A stretch of DNA of 64,000 nt. Origin: Kibdelosporangium philippinense (GTDB lineage: Bacteria > Actinomycetota > Actinomycetes > Mycobacteriales > Pseudonocardiaceae). A program made the position numbers and the translations under genes. The DNA is taken from assembly GCF_021390435.2 (NCBI RefSeq), contig NZ_JAJVCN010000003.1:620001-684000 (forward strand), in the 5' to 3' direction. Shown here one piece after another: positions 18,303-27,038 of this stretch. Under the pieces are notes generated by a model. The model did no database searches, was not told the DNA's origin, and saw only the letters and a program-made list of their open reading frames with translations. Numbering within the stretch: the first letter of the stretch is position 1; each line of letters opens with the position of its first letter.

Positions 18303-18418
18303 CGCGTGTCTGCCGCTCCGGCATGGCGTGTTGAACGCGAGCGGCGCACGGCGGCGAGCAACCAGGCTGGTGGCGAGTCGAGCAGTTTGACTCGCCGTGC
18401 CGGTGGGGCGGACACGCG
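18303..18418 (-). repeat. MITE-like inverted-repeat element, copy A
   Basis: A 116-bp element bounded by imperfect terminal inverted repeats that begin CGCGTGTC at both ends. On the minus strand it reads as a diverged version of copies B and C, with shared blocks GTCAAACTGCTCGACTCG and GTGCGCCGCTCGCGTTCAAC. It has no coding capacity. It lies in opposite orientation to copy B, only 124 bases away. Confidence 0.8.
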
Positions 18419-18541
18419 GAAGATCACCCCAACCAACCCGGCTGGACCTCGAAGCCAGCCGAAGGGGCCGGGCCTGTCGGTATCGCCGGGCCGTAAAAGT
18501 CAGGGCTTCCACTGCACGGTGTCTCGCATGCACCGCCCTGG

Positions 18542-18661
18542 CGCGTGTCCACCGTTCCGTCACGGTGTGTCAAACTGCTCGACTCGCTTCCAGCGCGGCC
18601 GGATCGCCGTTGTGCGCCGCTCGCGTGTTCAACACACCATGACGGAGCCGGTGGACACGCG
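18542..18661 (+). repeat. MITE-like inverted-repeat element, copy B
   Basis: A 120-bp element with terminal inverted repeats. The left end reads CGCGTGTCCACCGTTCCGTC; the complement of the right end reads CGCGTGTCCACCGGCTCCGT. The interior shares GTCAAACTGCTCGACTCG with the other copies. The left terminal repeat contains GTGTCCACCGTTCC, the core of the separate 22-bp tandem repeat. About 16 bases of left flank (GCACCGCCCTGG) are also shared with copy C. Confidence 0.85.
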
Positions 18662-18712
18662 AGGTCGCGCGTGCACACGCGTACACATGTGAAAACGCGC
18701 GTGTCCCGCTGT

Positions 18713-19225
18713 TCATTCTCCGGTCGTGCCGTCGATTTGCTCACGCAGGATGTCCGCGTGGCCGCAGTGGCGCGCGTATTCCTCTATCATGTGCGTCATC
18801 ACCCATCGCGTGTTCATCGTCCCGTGCCGCTCGTGCTCGAAGGTGTGGTCGAGGGAAACCCCATCCAACACGTCCCTGGCCTCTTCCATCGATTTGATCA
18901 ACAGGCCGTAGTCGTACTCAGCCGTGTCCGCGGTGGCCTCGGTGAACTCGATGTCCTCGGTGTGGAAGAAGTGGAATCGGACCGGCTGGCCGCCCACCTG
19001 ATGCACGAACCAAGCGTGCTCGACGTCGACCATGTGGCGCACCAAACCCAGTAGCGACAACGTCGACGGCGGAACCGCGCGAAGCGCCAACTGCTCCCCG
19101 GTCAGGCCGGAGCACTTCCACAGGAAGGTCGCACGGTGGAACTCCAGGAATCCCAGGAGGTTCGCGCGTTCGTCGGCTACCAACGAGGGCCGCGGCCGGG
19201 TTACTTCGGGAGCTCTCCAAGACAT
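18713..19225 (-). CDS. DinB family protein (DUF664-like)
   Basis: A 170-residue helical-bundle protein of the DinB/DUF664 superfamily, small metal-binding enzymes that often act as thiol-dependent transferases. The metal-binding histidines are likely those in LVRHMVDVEHAW (residues about 60-71) and in EYARHCGHADILRE near the C-terminus. The latter is the commonest signature of actinobacterial members. It follows the MarR gene by 17 bases in the same direction, so the pair may form an operon. The ATG at 19225 is the only good start. Confidence 0.85.
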   Translation of the reverse strand: MSWRAPEVTRPRPSLVADERANLLGFLEFHRATFLWKCSGLTGEQLALRAVPPSTLSLLGLVRHMVDVEHAWFVHQVGGQPVRFHFFHTEDIEFTEATADTAEYDYGLLIKSMEEARDVLDGVSLDHTFEHERHGTMNTRWVMTHMIEEYARHCGHADILREQIDGTTGE

Positions 19226-19242
19226 GCCGGGCAGTCAATCAT

Positions 19243-19746
19243 TCAGTCGGCGAAGTCGCCGACCGATTTCCGCACGCGGGCAAGGAGATCCGACAGTTGC
19301 TTGGTCTGCCTTGCGGTCAGGCCACGCAGGCCGAAGTCGATTTCGGTTACCGCTTTCGTGGCAGCTTCGCGTCGTTCCCGGCCAGCTTCCGTGATCTCCG
19401 TCAGCGTCGTGCGGCGGTCAGTTGGATGCGGGGTTCGCTTCACCAGGCCGTCGGCTTCGAGGCGGTCCACGATGTTCGTCACGCTCGTTGGGTGCAGTTG
19501 CAGCCGCTCGCCCATCACCCGCATCGGCAGGCTGCCGCGCTTGGAGAACGACAGCAGCACCAGGGCTTCGTAGCGGGCGAAAGTCAGGCCGTGCGGACGT
19601 AGCGCGCCGTCCACAGCCGACTGGATGATCTGCTGGACCCGCATGACGCTGGTGACTGCCGCCATCGCCTCGGACGGGCCGATGCGCTCCTCCCAGATCT
19701 CAGCCGCACGGGCGATCGGGTCGAACGGCAGCGGGCGTGACGTCAT
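19243..19746 (-). CDS. MarR-family transcriptional regulator
   Basis: A 167-residue winged-helix regulator. The recognition region is LHPTSVTNIVDRLEADGLVK and the wing is RTPHPTDRRTTLTEITEAGR, both typical of MarR. The frame stays open upstream to 19860, but the ATG at 19746 (MTSRPLPFDP) is the sensible start. It leaves a 58-bp divergent promoter region shared with the thiamine-binding-like gene at 19805. It probably represses itself and perhaps the divergent gene or the downstream DinB gene. Confidence 0.88.
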   Translation of the reverse strand: MTSRPLPFDPIARAAEIWEERIGPSEAMAAVTSVMRVQQIIQSAVDGALRPHGLTFARYEALVLLSFSKRGSLPMRVMGERLQLHPTSVTNIVDRLEADGLVKRTPHPTDRRTTLTEITEAGRERREAATKAVTEIDFGLRGLTARQTKQLSDLLARVRKSVGDFAD

Positions 19747-19804
19747 GGCGCAAAAAGCTACCAGGCGGTATCCATACGGACAGCAACGTGGAAAGGAGTG
19801 CCAC

Positions 19805-20104
19805 ATGCTTGTGGCGTTCAGCGTCTCGCCGCTCGGCGGTGAGTCCGACAGCGTGGCCAAGGCGGTCGCTCAGGCCGTCAAGGTCGTCCGTGACTCCGGC
19901 CTGCCCAACCGGACGAGCGCGATGTTCACCGAGATCGAGGGCGAGTGGGACGAGGTGATGGCCGTGGTCAAGCAGGCCGTCGAGGTCCTGCAGGCCGACG
20001 CCCCGCGCGTCAGCCTCGTCCTGAAAGCCGACATCCGGCCCGGCTACACCGGCCAGATCACGGCCAAGGTCGAACGTCTGGAGCAGCACATTGCCGACGA
20101 CTAG
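19805..20104 (+). CDS. MTH1187-type thiamine-binding protein
   Basis: A 99-residue protein of the MTH1187/YkoF-related family (DUF77), small ferredoxin-like proteins that bind thiamine-like ligands. The start ATG at 19805 has a strong GGAAAGGAG site. Typical features are the opening LVAFSVSPLGG and SVAKAVAQAVKVVRDSGL, followed by TEIEGEWDEVMAVV. It overlaps the next gene by 14 bases if that gene starts at the TTG at 20091. The cellular role of this family is poorly known. Confidence 0.85.
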   Translation: MLVAFSVSPLGGESDSVAKAVAQAVKVVRDSGLPNRTSAMFTEIEGEWDEVMAVVKQAVEVLQADAPRVSLVLKADIRPGYTGQITAKVERLEQHIADD

Positions 20105-20948
20105 CCGCCGGATGTGGCCGCTGTTCGAGACGTACCACGATGTCACGTACTTCACGCCCGAATCCCGCGCCGAGACCGACGCGCTTGGCTGCAAAGGCGG
20201 CTGGATGGGGTACTTCGGCATGCGGGCGGCGCCGCTCGGCGCGGTCGCGCCCGAGATAGTGATCTCGTCGTTCTACAACTTCCGCCCGTCGATGGTTCGC
20301 CGTGCGATCCCGGACGCGTGGCAGGTCGCCTCGCCCGAGCAGTTCCTGGAGATCCGGCTGAAAGGCGCCGAGGGCGCGTTGCGGCGGATGCTCGGCGACG
20401 TCGATGTGACAGAGGCTGCCGAACTTGCCCAGGAAGCGGCGGACAACACGCCCACCGCGGGCCGCCCGTTGGCCGCGGCGAACGCGATCCTCCCGGTGCC
20501 GGACAAGCCGCTGCTCAAGCTGTGGCAAGCGGCCACCACCCTGCGTGAATCCCGAGGTGACGGGCATGTCGCCGTCCTTGTGGCGGCCGCGCTGGACCCG
20601 GTGGAGACGCTGGTGCTGTTCAGCGTGGACCAGGGCCTCGACCCCGCGTACATGAGGGCGGCTCGTGGCTGGTCAGAGCAGGAATGGGAGCAGGCAGGGC
20701 AGCGCCTTGCCGACCGCGGCCTCCTTGAAGACGGCGTAATCACGCAGGCCGGGCTCGATCTGCGGACGGACATCGAACGCCGGACGGACGAGGCCGCCGA
20801 GGCTCCGTGGCAAGCGCTTGGTCAAGCGAAGACGGACCGGCTGGCCGAGCTGCTGACGCCGATGGCTCGCGCACTTGGCGAGCAAAACGGGGCGATGCGC
20901 CAGAACCCCATGTCGCTCGACATCGCCAAGGAACTGGAGCGGTTGTGA
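20091..20948 (+). CDS. SCO6745-family protein
   Basis: A 285-residue cytoplasmic protein resembling the conserved actinobacterial family named after Streptomyces SCO6745. Recognisable stretches are TPESRAETDALGCKGGWMGY, RAAPLGAVAPEIV and FYNFRPSMVRRAIPDAW. The C-terminal part (AARGWSEQEWEQAGQRL then LLEDGVITQAGLDLR) looks like a winged helix. The start may be the TTG at 20091, coupled to the upstream gene, or the ATG at 20112. The biochemical function is not known to me. Confidence 0.8.
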   Translation: MPTTSRRMWPLFETYHDVTYFTPESRAETDALGCKGGWMGYFGMRAAPLGAVAPEIVISSFYNFRPSMVRRAIPDAWQVASPEQFLEIRLKGAEGALRRMLGDVDVTEAAELAQEAADNTPTAGRPLAAANAILPVPDKPLLKLWQAATTLRESRGDGHVAVLVAAALDPVETLVLFSVDQGLDPAYMRAARGWSEQEWEQAGQRLADRGLLEDGVITQAGLDLRTDIERRTDEAAEAPWQALGQAKTDRLAELLTPMARALGEQNGAMRQNPMSLDIAKELERL

Positions 20949-20994
20949 GGCGGCCCGCCCTGACCTGGGCAGCGGAACGTGCCAGGATAGATAT

Positions 20995-21984
20995 GTGACA
21001 AGGCCAAATCCACGTCAGACGGCCGCCATGTCCGCGGCTCTGTCCGGCGCCGTTGATCTGTCGGCGCTCAAGGCGCGGGCGGATGCCGCACGTCAGGCGC
21101 CCAGCAAGCCTGCGGCGGCAGCGCCAGCGGGCGGTAGCGACGCGCCCGCGGCGGGCGGCCCGTTCGTCTTCGACGTCACCGAGGCGACATTCCAGGCGGA
21201 CGTGGTCGAGCGTTCGCTACAGGTCCCGGTGGTCGTCGACCTGTGGGCCGAATGGTGTGGCCCGTGCAAGCAGCTGTCCCCCGTGCTCGAGCGGCTGGCC
21301 AACGCGAGCGGCGGCGCCTGGGTGCTGGCGAAGGTGGACGTCGACGCCAACCCCCGCATCGCGCAGCTGTTCGGTGTGCAGTCGATCCCGACGATCGTGG
21401 CGATCGCGGGCGGCCAGCCGGTCGACGCGTTCTCCGGCGCGCAGCCCGAGCCGCAGATCCGCCAGTGGATCGGCGCGCTGCTGGACGCGTTGCGTGACCG
21501 CCTGCCGGGCATCGCGGCCGCCGAGGCCGCCGCCACGCAGGGCGATGCCGTCGAAGAGGTGTACGAGGAGCCGACCGACCCTCGGATCATCGCTGCCGAG
21601 GACGCGCTCGAAGCGGGCGACTATGCCGCAGCCGAACGGGCGTACCAGCAGATCCTTGACGTCGAACCGGCCAACGAGGAGGTCAAGGCGGCCCTCGCGC
21701 AGGTGAAGTTCACCGCTCGCGCGGAGTCGGCTGACCCGTCGGCGATCGGCAAGGCGGACGCCGACCCGTCGGACGTCGAGGCCCAGCTGGCCGCGGCCGA
21801 TGTGCAGGTGGCGTTGCAGCAGGTCGAAGAGGCGTTCGCGCGCCTGATCAACACCGTGCGCGGCACGTCGGGCGACGAGCGTGACAAGGTGCGCTCGCAC
21901 CTGGTCGAGCTGTTCGGGCTGTTTCCCAGCGACGACCCCAGGGTGGCCAAGGCGCGCCGCGACCTGGCCAGCGCGCTGTTCTAG
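20995..21984 (+). CDS. Thioredoxin-TPR co-chaperone (CnoX-like)
   Basis: A 329-residue protein with an Ala/Pro-rich N-terminus, a thioredoxin domain at about residues 60-165 and a C-terminal tetratricopeptide region. The active site is WAEWCGPCKQLSP near residue 87, with the cis-proline in QSIPTIV. The rest (AAEDALEAGDYAAAERAYQQ and following) is a TPR_19/TPR_20-type tail. This architecture matches mycobacterial and proteobacterial thioredoxin-TPR co-chaperones (YbbN/CnoX). The GTG at 20995 is the first in-frame start after the upstream stop. A strong hairpin lies 10 bp downstream. Confidence 0.9.
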   Translation: MTRPNPRQTAAMSAALSGAVDLSALKARADAARQAPSKPAAAAPAGGSDAPAAGGPFVFDVTEATFQADVVERSLQVPVVVDLWAEWCGPCKQLSPVLERLANASGGAWVLAKVDVDANPRIAQLFGVQSIPTIVAIAGGQPVDAFSGAQPEPQIRQWIGALLDALRDRLPGIAAAEAAATQGDAVEEVYEEPTDPRIIAAEDALEAGDYAAAERAYQQILDVEPANEEVKAALAQVKFTARAESADPSAIGKADADPSDVEAQLAAADVQVALQQVEEAFARLINTVRGTSGDERDKVRSHLVELFGLFPSDDPRVAKARRDLASALF

Positions 21985-21993
21985 ATGGACGGA

Positions 21994-22029
21994 CTGCCGC
22001 TGCGGGTTTCGCCCGCGGCGGCAGCTTTT
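21994..22029. terminator. Hairpin terminator between convergent genes
   Basis: CTGCCGCTGCGGG and CCCGCGGCGGCAG pair with one mismatch around a TTTCG loop and are followed by CTTTTA on the plus strand. It sits between the convergent thioredoxin-TPR and histidine kinase genes. Confidence 0.8.
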
Positions 22030-22840
22030 ACAGCACCGCGCGGACCACGAAGTGCTTGCCCTCCGGGCCCGCGCTGAGTTTTCCGTCCACAAGGGCCACT
22101 CGTTCCCGCATGCCGATCAGGCCGTAGCCGGTGCCGCGCATGTTCGTGCCGGAACGTTCGTTGCGGACCTCGATGACGAGTTGGTCCGGTTGGTACTCCA
22201 TGCTCAGCTGGACCCATCCGGTCCCGTACTTCCGAGCGTTGGCAAGCGATTCCTCGACGACGCGGTAGACCGTCACGTCGACCGTCGCGGGTAACGGTCT
22301 TCGCTCGCCGATCACCGTGACCTCGACCCGGTCGTCGAGCAGCCTGTCCAGATCGCTGACCGGATCACGCAGCTGGGACACGAGTTCGTGCACTTCCTGC
22401 GCCATTCGCAGCCGCTCGTCCTGGCGGATGCGTTCCGCGCGGGCCGATGCGAGTTCACGCCTGCCGCGCACGAATGCGCCGACGGCCGTGCCGACAAGCA
22501 GAGCCGCTGGGATCATCGGACCAATCCCGGTCCACCGCGAATCCACCACAAATGGCGCGGCGACGGCAAATCCGGCGATCGCAACCACAACAGCGACAAC
22601 GGCAGTCCGCCGACCGACAGAAATGCCAAGCAGAAATGCCGCGCACAGCACACCAAGCCAAGCCCACGTAGCCAGGCCGAACTTCAGTGCCACTACCGCA
22701 CAAGCGGTCACGGCGAAGAGAACCGCAACGGTCACTCCACAAAAGTACGGCCAATAACCCCCGATGGCATACGACAATCGCGGTTTCGCACTTCTATCGT
22801 GTCGTCGGAAAATGCCACATTCGGGGGCAAACCAAGACAA
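22028..22840 (-). CDS. Degenerate orphan sensor histidine kinase
   Basis: A 270-residue protein. About four or five membrane helices (FCGVTVAVLFAVTACAVV and following) lead to a HisKA_3-like region. The phospho-acceptor site reads RLRMAQEVHELVSQLRD, retaining the His. Much of the usual linker to the ATPase lobe is missing. The N-box-like segment is EESLANARKYGTG, and GYGLIGMRERVALVDG follows, but the expected DNG of the D-box is absent (IEVRNERSGTNMRG). No response regulator is nearby. The start is uncertain: the TTG at 22840 or the TTG at 22777. It may be a non-catalytic relic. Confidence 0.7.
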   Translation of the reverse strand: MSWFAPECGIFRRHDRSAKPRLSYAIGGYWPYFCGVTVAVLFAVTACAVVALKFGLATWAWLGVLCAAFLLGISVGRRTAVVAVVVAIAGFAVAAPFVVDSRWTGIGPMIPAALLVGTAVGAFVRGRRELASARAERIRQDERLRMAQEVHELVSQLRDPVSDLDRLLDDRVEVTVIGERRPLPATVDVTVYRVVEESLANARKYGTGWVQLSMEYQPDQLVIEVRNERSGTNMRGTGYGLIGMRERVALVDGKLSAGPEGKHFVVRAVL

Positions 22841-22878
22841 GGTCGGCGAACTCGGCGCGAAGATGAGAGGGTGGCGGC

Positions 22879-23268
22879 GTGGAATTCGTCTATCGAGTAC
22901 TCGCCTCGGCCGTCGCCGTATGGGCCGCGACCATCCTGCCGGGGATCAACCTGCTCACCGCGTCGACGGCTGCCAAGATCGGCACGCTGATCGGCATCGC
23001 GGTGCTCTTCGGCCTTGTGAACCTGATTCTCAAGCCGATAGCCAAGATCGCCGGCTGCGTTGTCTACATTCTGACATTCGGACTGATCGGGCTGGTTGTC
23101 AACGGCCTGCTGTTCTGGTTCACCGGCTGGCTGGCCGGCGAGCTCGACCTGCCGTTCGAGGTCACCGGGTTCTGGGCCGGTTTCCTCGGCGCGATCATCG
23201 TGGCACTGGTCAGCTTCGTGCTGACGCTTCCGCTGCACCTCAAGAAGCTGACCGGCCGGGGCCGGTGA
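22879..23268 (+). CDS. Phage holin family 4-like membrane protein
   Basis: A 129-residue protein of the Phage_holin_4_2/YvlD-like family. Four hydrophobic segments are visible: VLASAVAVWAATILPGI, IGTLIGIAVLFGLVNLIL, GCVVYILTFGLIGLVVNGLL and GFLGAIIVALVSFVLTL. The characteristic NLILKPI lies after the second helix. Despite the name, most members are chromosomal proteins of unknown function, and no other phage gene is present. It is divergent from the histidine kinase and followed by a strong terminator. Confidence 0.85.
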   Translation: MEFVYRVLASAVAVWAATILPGINLLTASTAAKIGTLIGIAVLFGLVNLILKPIAKIAGCVVYILTFGLIGLVVNGLLFWFTGWLAGELDLPFEVTGFWAGFLGAIIVALVSFVLTLPLHLKKLTGRGR

Positions 23269-23274
23269 CTCGGC

Positions 23275-23307
23275 ACGCCTGCTCGCGCTTGGCGCGCGAG
23301 CAGGCGT
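23275..23307 (+). terminator. Hairpin terminator after the holin-like gene
   Basis: Perfect 14-bp arms (ACGCCTGCTCGCGC and its complement at 23294-23307) around a five-base TTGGC loop, six bases after the stop codon. Confidence 0.85.
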
Positions 23308-23348
23308 CATACCGTTGTCGCGCTTGGAAAAGCCCTGACCAACGCTTC

Positions 23349-23360
23349 ACTCGATCGAGT
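23349..23360. promoter_or_regulatory. 12-bp palindrome upstream of the SARP gene
   Basis: ACTCGATCGAGT is fully self-complementary and lies about 90 bases before the start of the large regulator. It is a candidate operator only. Confidence 0.25.
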
Positions 23361-23448
23361 ATCCGCGTCACTTGTTCGGCCCTAGCCGTCCTGTCATGGC
23401 AATGGTTGTCTCACATACCTTCGCCAGTTCGGCAGGAGGAAGTGCCAC

Positions 23449-25998
23449 ATGCGCGACGACGTCGCGATTCTGCTCCTCGGTCCCATCCGGCTGACCACAC
23501 AGGCAGGTCCGGTCACCGTGAACGGCGGCGACCAGCGGACATTGCTAGCGCGTCTGGCCACCACACCGGGCGAGCAAGTGCCAGTACACGAACTGATCGA
23601 GGCGTTGTGGGGCGAGGCCTTTCCCATCACCGCGGTGAAGACGCTGCACAGCCACATCGCGCGGCTCCGGCGTGAACTGCGGACGGCCGGGCTCGACGGC
23701 CTGATCAACACCGACGGCGCAGGCTACTGCCTCACGGTCGCGCCCGCGTCCGTCGATTCCGTACGTTTCGAAACACTGGCACGAATGGGCCGCCGACACC
23801 TCAACGCAGGCGATTTTCCGCAGGTAGCAAGGACTCTGGCCGAGGCAGTCAAGTTATGGCGCGGTAAACCGCTGATCGGCTGCGTGCAAACTCCATGGGC
23901 CCAAGCCGAATCCGCGCGCCTGACCGAAGTTCTGCTTGCCATCAGGGAAAACGTGCTGGCGGTACGAGCGCAAGTCGAGGTGACCGCACTGCTCAGCGAG
24001 CTCGACGCCGCCATTCACGACAGCGACCCGGCGATCGACCTTGCGGGCGAACCGCCCGTTACCGCACCCGAGACGATCAGCCTGATCAGCCGCGACACGG
24101 ACGTCCAAGAGGTCACATGGCTGCTGGCCAACGGCAGGATGACCACGTTGACCGGGGTCGGCGGAGTCGGAAAATCCACGCTCGCGGCACAAGTGGCGCA
24201 TTGCAACCAATCCTCGTACCCGGACGGCGTGTGGTTCGCGGAATTGGCCGCATTGCACGACTTCGGCCTCGTGGCGCATACAGTCGCGGCCGCGTTGGAG
24301 CTGCACGACCAATCGGGCCGGAGCATGACGACCGTGCTCACGTCGCATTTCCAAGCCAAAGTCGCATTGCTGGTGCTTGACAACTGCGAACAGGTCGCGC
24401 CGGCGTGTGCGTTCTTCGTGGACACATTGCTGCACGCCGCACCAGACTTGCGGATCCTGGTCACGAGCCGAGTGCCGTTGCAGATCGAGACCGAACAGAT
24501 TTACGACGTGAAACCCTTACCCGTGCCGGAACCCGACGAAAACGACTCTCCGGCCGTAACCCTGTTCCTGCAACGAGCACCGCACGACTTCTCGCTGACC
24601 TCCGACAACCGCAAAGCAGTCATTTCGTTATGTTGCAGGCTTGAGGGCGTCCCGCTTGCGCTCGAACTGGCTGCCGCGCAATTGCGTGAGCTCCCGTTGC
24701 CGGATCTGGTCGCGCGGCTGGACGGCATGATCCGGGCCAAACCGGCCGTACGGGCCATTGTGGACTTCAGCTACGAACTCTGCTCACCGGCCGAGCGGCT
24801 GTTGTGGCGCCGGATGTCGGTGTTCGAGGACACGTTCGACCTGGTGGCTGTGGAGAACGTGTGTGCAGGATACAACGACATCCCACTGGATACGGTGTTG
24901 GACGTGCTCGACGGCCTGGTGGACAAGGCCATTCTGGTCCGGGCGGAAGCCTACGGCCCGATCCGTTTCCGATTACCCGAGACGTTGCGTCAATACGGCA
25001 GGGAACAGCTGTGGCAAGCCGGTGAGCAGCCCTTGGTTCGAAGACGTCATCGCAACTGGTATCTGACCGTTGCCGAGCAACGGGAGCAGCAGTGGTTCAG
25101 CCCAGCACAAACCGAAGTGGCGGCACGAACCCGGCTTGATCACGCGAACCTCCGTGCGGCGCTGCAATTCTGCCTGACCGAACCCGGCGAATCACCCGCT
25201 GGTCTGCGTTTGGCGGCGGCGTTGTGGTTCCACTGGGTCGGCAACGGAATGCTGGCCGAAGCCCAGCATTGGCTGGACTGGGGACTGTCCGCAACCCGGC
25301 AAGCCACCACCGACCGATGGAAAGCATTATGGGTCAACGGATACATCACGGCACTGCAAGGTAAAACGGAAGCCGCCCGGCAACTGCTGGCTCAAGTTGA
25401 CGCCGAGGCAGACGAAACATCACTGGCCCACGCGACTTATGCCCTTGGGGTGACCGCACTGTTCGAGGGCAAGCATGAAGAAGCCGCGGTATTGTTGGAC
25501 GAGGCCATCGGGCCCGCCCTAGGGTCCAATTTGGTCATGGCCATGATCGCCCGCACACTCGTGTTCGACTCGCGCGCGGAGACGCGGTGCCGGGAAGCAC
25601 GGGATATCTGCGAGAGCAATGGCGAAAAGTGGTCACTGGCGTATGTGTTGCTCGCCCAGGGCGTAGTCGCGGCCCGCAAGGGCTCACCAGCGGCAGCGGC
25701 AGCACTTGCCCGGGAGTCCTTGCGGGTCAAGGAATCCCGTCACGACCTGCTGGGCATCGCTGCCGCTGTCGGCCTACTGGCGTTGACCACCGGGGACAAT
25801 ACCCGCGTGGCAACGCTGTTCGGGATCGTCAGCCGGATACAACCGCATGTTGGGCTCAGACTCCCGAGCATCGACGAGGCCCACCACCGACGTGCCGAAC
25901 AGGTCAGGCAGGCCTTGGGCGACACCGAATTCGACGCCGCCTACGAAAGAGGGGCGAGCATGAGTTTGGCGGCGGCAGTGGAGTTCGCGGTGAGTTAG
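23449..25998 (+). CDS. SARP/AfsR-type regulator with NB-ARC ATPase domain
   Basis: An 849-residue transcriptional activator. Residues 1-95 form the winged helix (ILLLGPIRLTTQAGPVTVNG, then KTLHSHIARLRRELR). A shortened BTAD-like region follows, ending near residue 190. From about residue 230 comes an NB-ARC/STAND ATPase with P-loop TGVGGVGKSTLAAQV, Walker B VALLVLDNCEQV and ILVTSRVPL. The last 300 residues are TPR-like. The ATG at 23449 has GGAGGAAG. Such proteins usually switch on antibiotic clusters or respond to nutrients. Here the only obvious neighbour is the convergent DrrAB-type exporter, which it overlaps by four bases. Confidence 0.9.
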   Translation: MRDDVAILLLGPIRLTTQAGPVTVNGGDQRTLLARLATTPGEQVPVHELIEALWGEAFPITAVKTLHSHIARLRRELRTAGLDGLINTDGAGYCLTVAPASVDSVRFETLARMGRRHLNAGDFPQVARTLAEAVKLWRGKPLIGCVQTPWAQAESARLTEVLLAIRENVLAVRAQVEVTALLSELDAAIHDSDPAIDLAGEPPVTAPETISLISRDTDVQEVTWLLANGRMTTLTGVGGVGKSTLAAQVAHCNQSSYPDGVWFAELAALHDFGLVAHTVAAALELHDQSGRSMTTVLTSHFQAKVALLVLDNCEQVAPACAFFVDTLLHAAPDLRILVTSRVPLQIETEQIYDVKPLPVPEPDENDSPAVTLFLQRAPHDFSLTSDNRKAVISLCCRLEGVPLALELAAAQLRELPLPDLVARLDGMIRAKPAVRAIVDFSYELCSPAERLLWRRMSVFEDTFDLVAVENVCAGYNDIPLDTVLDVLDGLVDKAILVRAEAYGPIRFRLPETLRQYGREQLWQAGEQPLVRRRHRNWYLTVAEQREQQWFSPAQTEVAARTRLDHANLRAALQFCLTEPGESPAGLRLAAALWFHWVGNGMLAEAQHWLDWGLSATRQATTDRWKALWVNGYITALQGKTEAARQLLAQVDAEADETSLAHATYALGVTALFEGKHEEAAVLLDEAIGPALGSNLVMAMIARTLVFDSRAETRCREARDICESNGEKWSLAYVLLAQGVVAARKGSPAAAAALARESLRVKESRHDLLGIAAAVGLLALTTGDNTRVATLFGIVSRIQPHVGLRLPSIDEAHHRRAEQVRQALGDTEFDAAYERGASMSLAAAVEFAVS

Positions 25999-27038
25999 GA
26001 ATCCCAGCGGAACACCCTTGTCGCGATGAACCCGATCACCAACGTGAACCCGATCAGGATGGCGCTGGGCACCAGCAACGCCTCGAACCCCTTGCCACGC
26101 ACCAGGAAGTCCTGCATCCCGGTATTCATGTGCCGCAGCGGGAGGATGTTCGACACGGTCTGCAGCCACCCGGGTGCTCGCTCGATCGGGAAGAACGTGC
26201 CGGACAGGAACGCCATCGGCAGCACCACGATCTGCGACGCGCCGTTCGCGGCTTCCTCCGACTTGGCGAACGCGCCGATCAGCATGCCCATCGCGAAGAA
26301 CGCGAGTGTCCCGAACAGGAAAATCGGGATCGACAACCACCACGTGCCCGCGAGTTTGAGGCCGAAGACCGGCAGGCTGGCGATGCCGACGAACACGACG
26401 GCCTGCGTGATCGCGATACCGAACGTCACGCCGATCCGGGACATCAGCACAACCGTCGGCGACACCGGCGCGAGCCACAGGCGCCGCAGCACCTGCTTCT
26501 TGCGCCACTGCACGAACGTCATCGCCGCACCGATGACACCGGCCGACGCCACCGCCCAACTCAGGATTCCCGGGGTCAGGTACTGGATCGGGCTGAGCGA
26601 CGCGTCCTCGACCTGACTCGGCTGGAAGGTGAACCGGGGTGGCTGACCGGTGGCCGCGATGTTTGCCTTGTCGACCACACTGGACACAAGTCCGTTGACG
26701 ATCCCGGACTGGTTCTGGTCACTCGCGGCGAACCGCAACTGGACGTCTGTACCGTTCTCGATCACCACGCCAGGCAGCTCACCGGCCCGCACCTGCTCGA
26801 CGGCCGCGGCCTCGGTGTCGAACCGTTGCAGCTCGACGACCTGAACCTGCTGCAAGGACTGGACGACCGGGCCGTCACCGACCACCCCGAGCTTGACCTT
26901 GTCGGTACCCGAGTCCCGGAACAACAGCCCGAAGATGACCAGGAACATCAGGGGGAACAACAGGATGAAGAACACCGCAGCCTTGTCCCTGATGAAACTC
27001 TTGGCACCGGCGATGGACAGGCTCTTGAAAGCGTTCAT
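25995..27038 (-). CDS. ABC-2 type transporter permease (DrrB-like)
   Basis: A 347-residue permease. One N-terminal helix (AAVFFILLFPLMFLVIFGLL) is followed by a large external loop to about residue 165, then five helices, as in ABC-2/DrrB and YhgE-type exporters. The cytoplasmic motif around MTFVQWRKKQVLRRLWLAPV is typical. Its start overlaps the stop of the ATPase gene by four bases (ATGA), so the two are coupled. Likely substrates are hydrophobic drugs or antibiotics, but none can be named. Confidence 0.88.
   Translation of the reverse strand: MNAFKSLSIAGAKSFIRDKAAVFFILLFPLMFLVIFGLLFRDSGTDKVKLGVVGDGPVVQSLQQVQVVELQRFDTEAAAVEQVRAGELPGVVIENGTDVQLRFAASDQNQSGIVNGLVSSVVDKANIAATGQPPRFTFQPSQVEDASLSPIQYLTPGILSWAVASAGVIGAAMTFVQWRKKQVLRRLWLAPVSPTVVLMSRIGVTFGIAITQAVVFVGIASLPVFGLKLAGTWWLSIPIFLFGTLAFFAMGMLIGAFAKSEEAANGASQIVVLPMAFLSGTFFPIERAPGWLQTVSNILPLRHMNTGMQDFLVRGKGFEALLVPSAILIGFTLVIGFIATRVFRWDS

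Noticed and set aside
18261..18692. 143-codon frame across the MITE-like elements
   Set aside because: Runs through two inverted repeat copies; no domain, and the same DNA is non-coding at 31713.
22879..23268. Prophage remnant suggested by the holin-like gene
   Set aside because: No other phage gene is nearby, and this membrane family is common on actinobacterial chromosomes.
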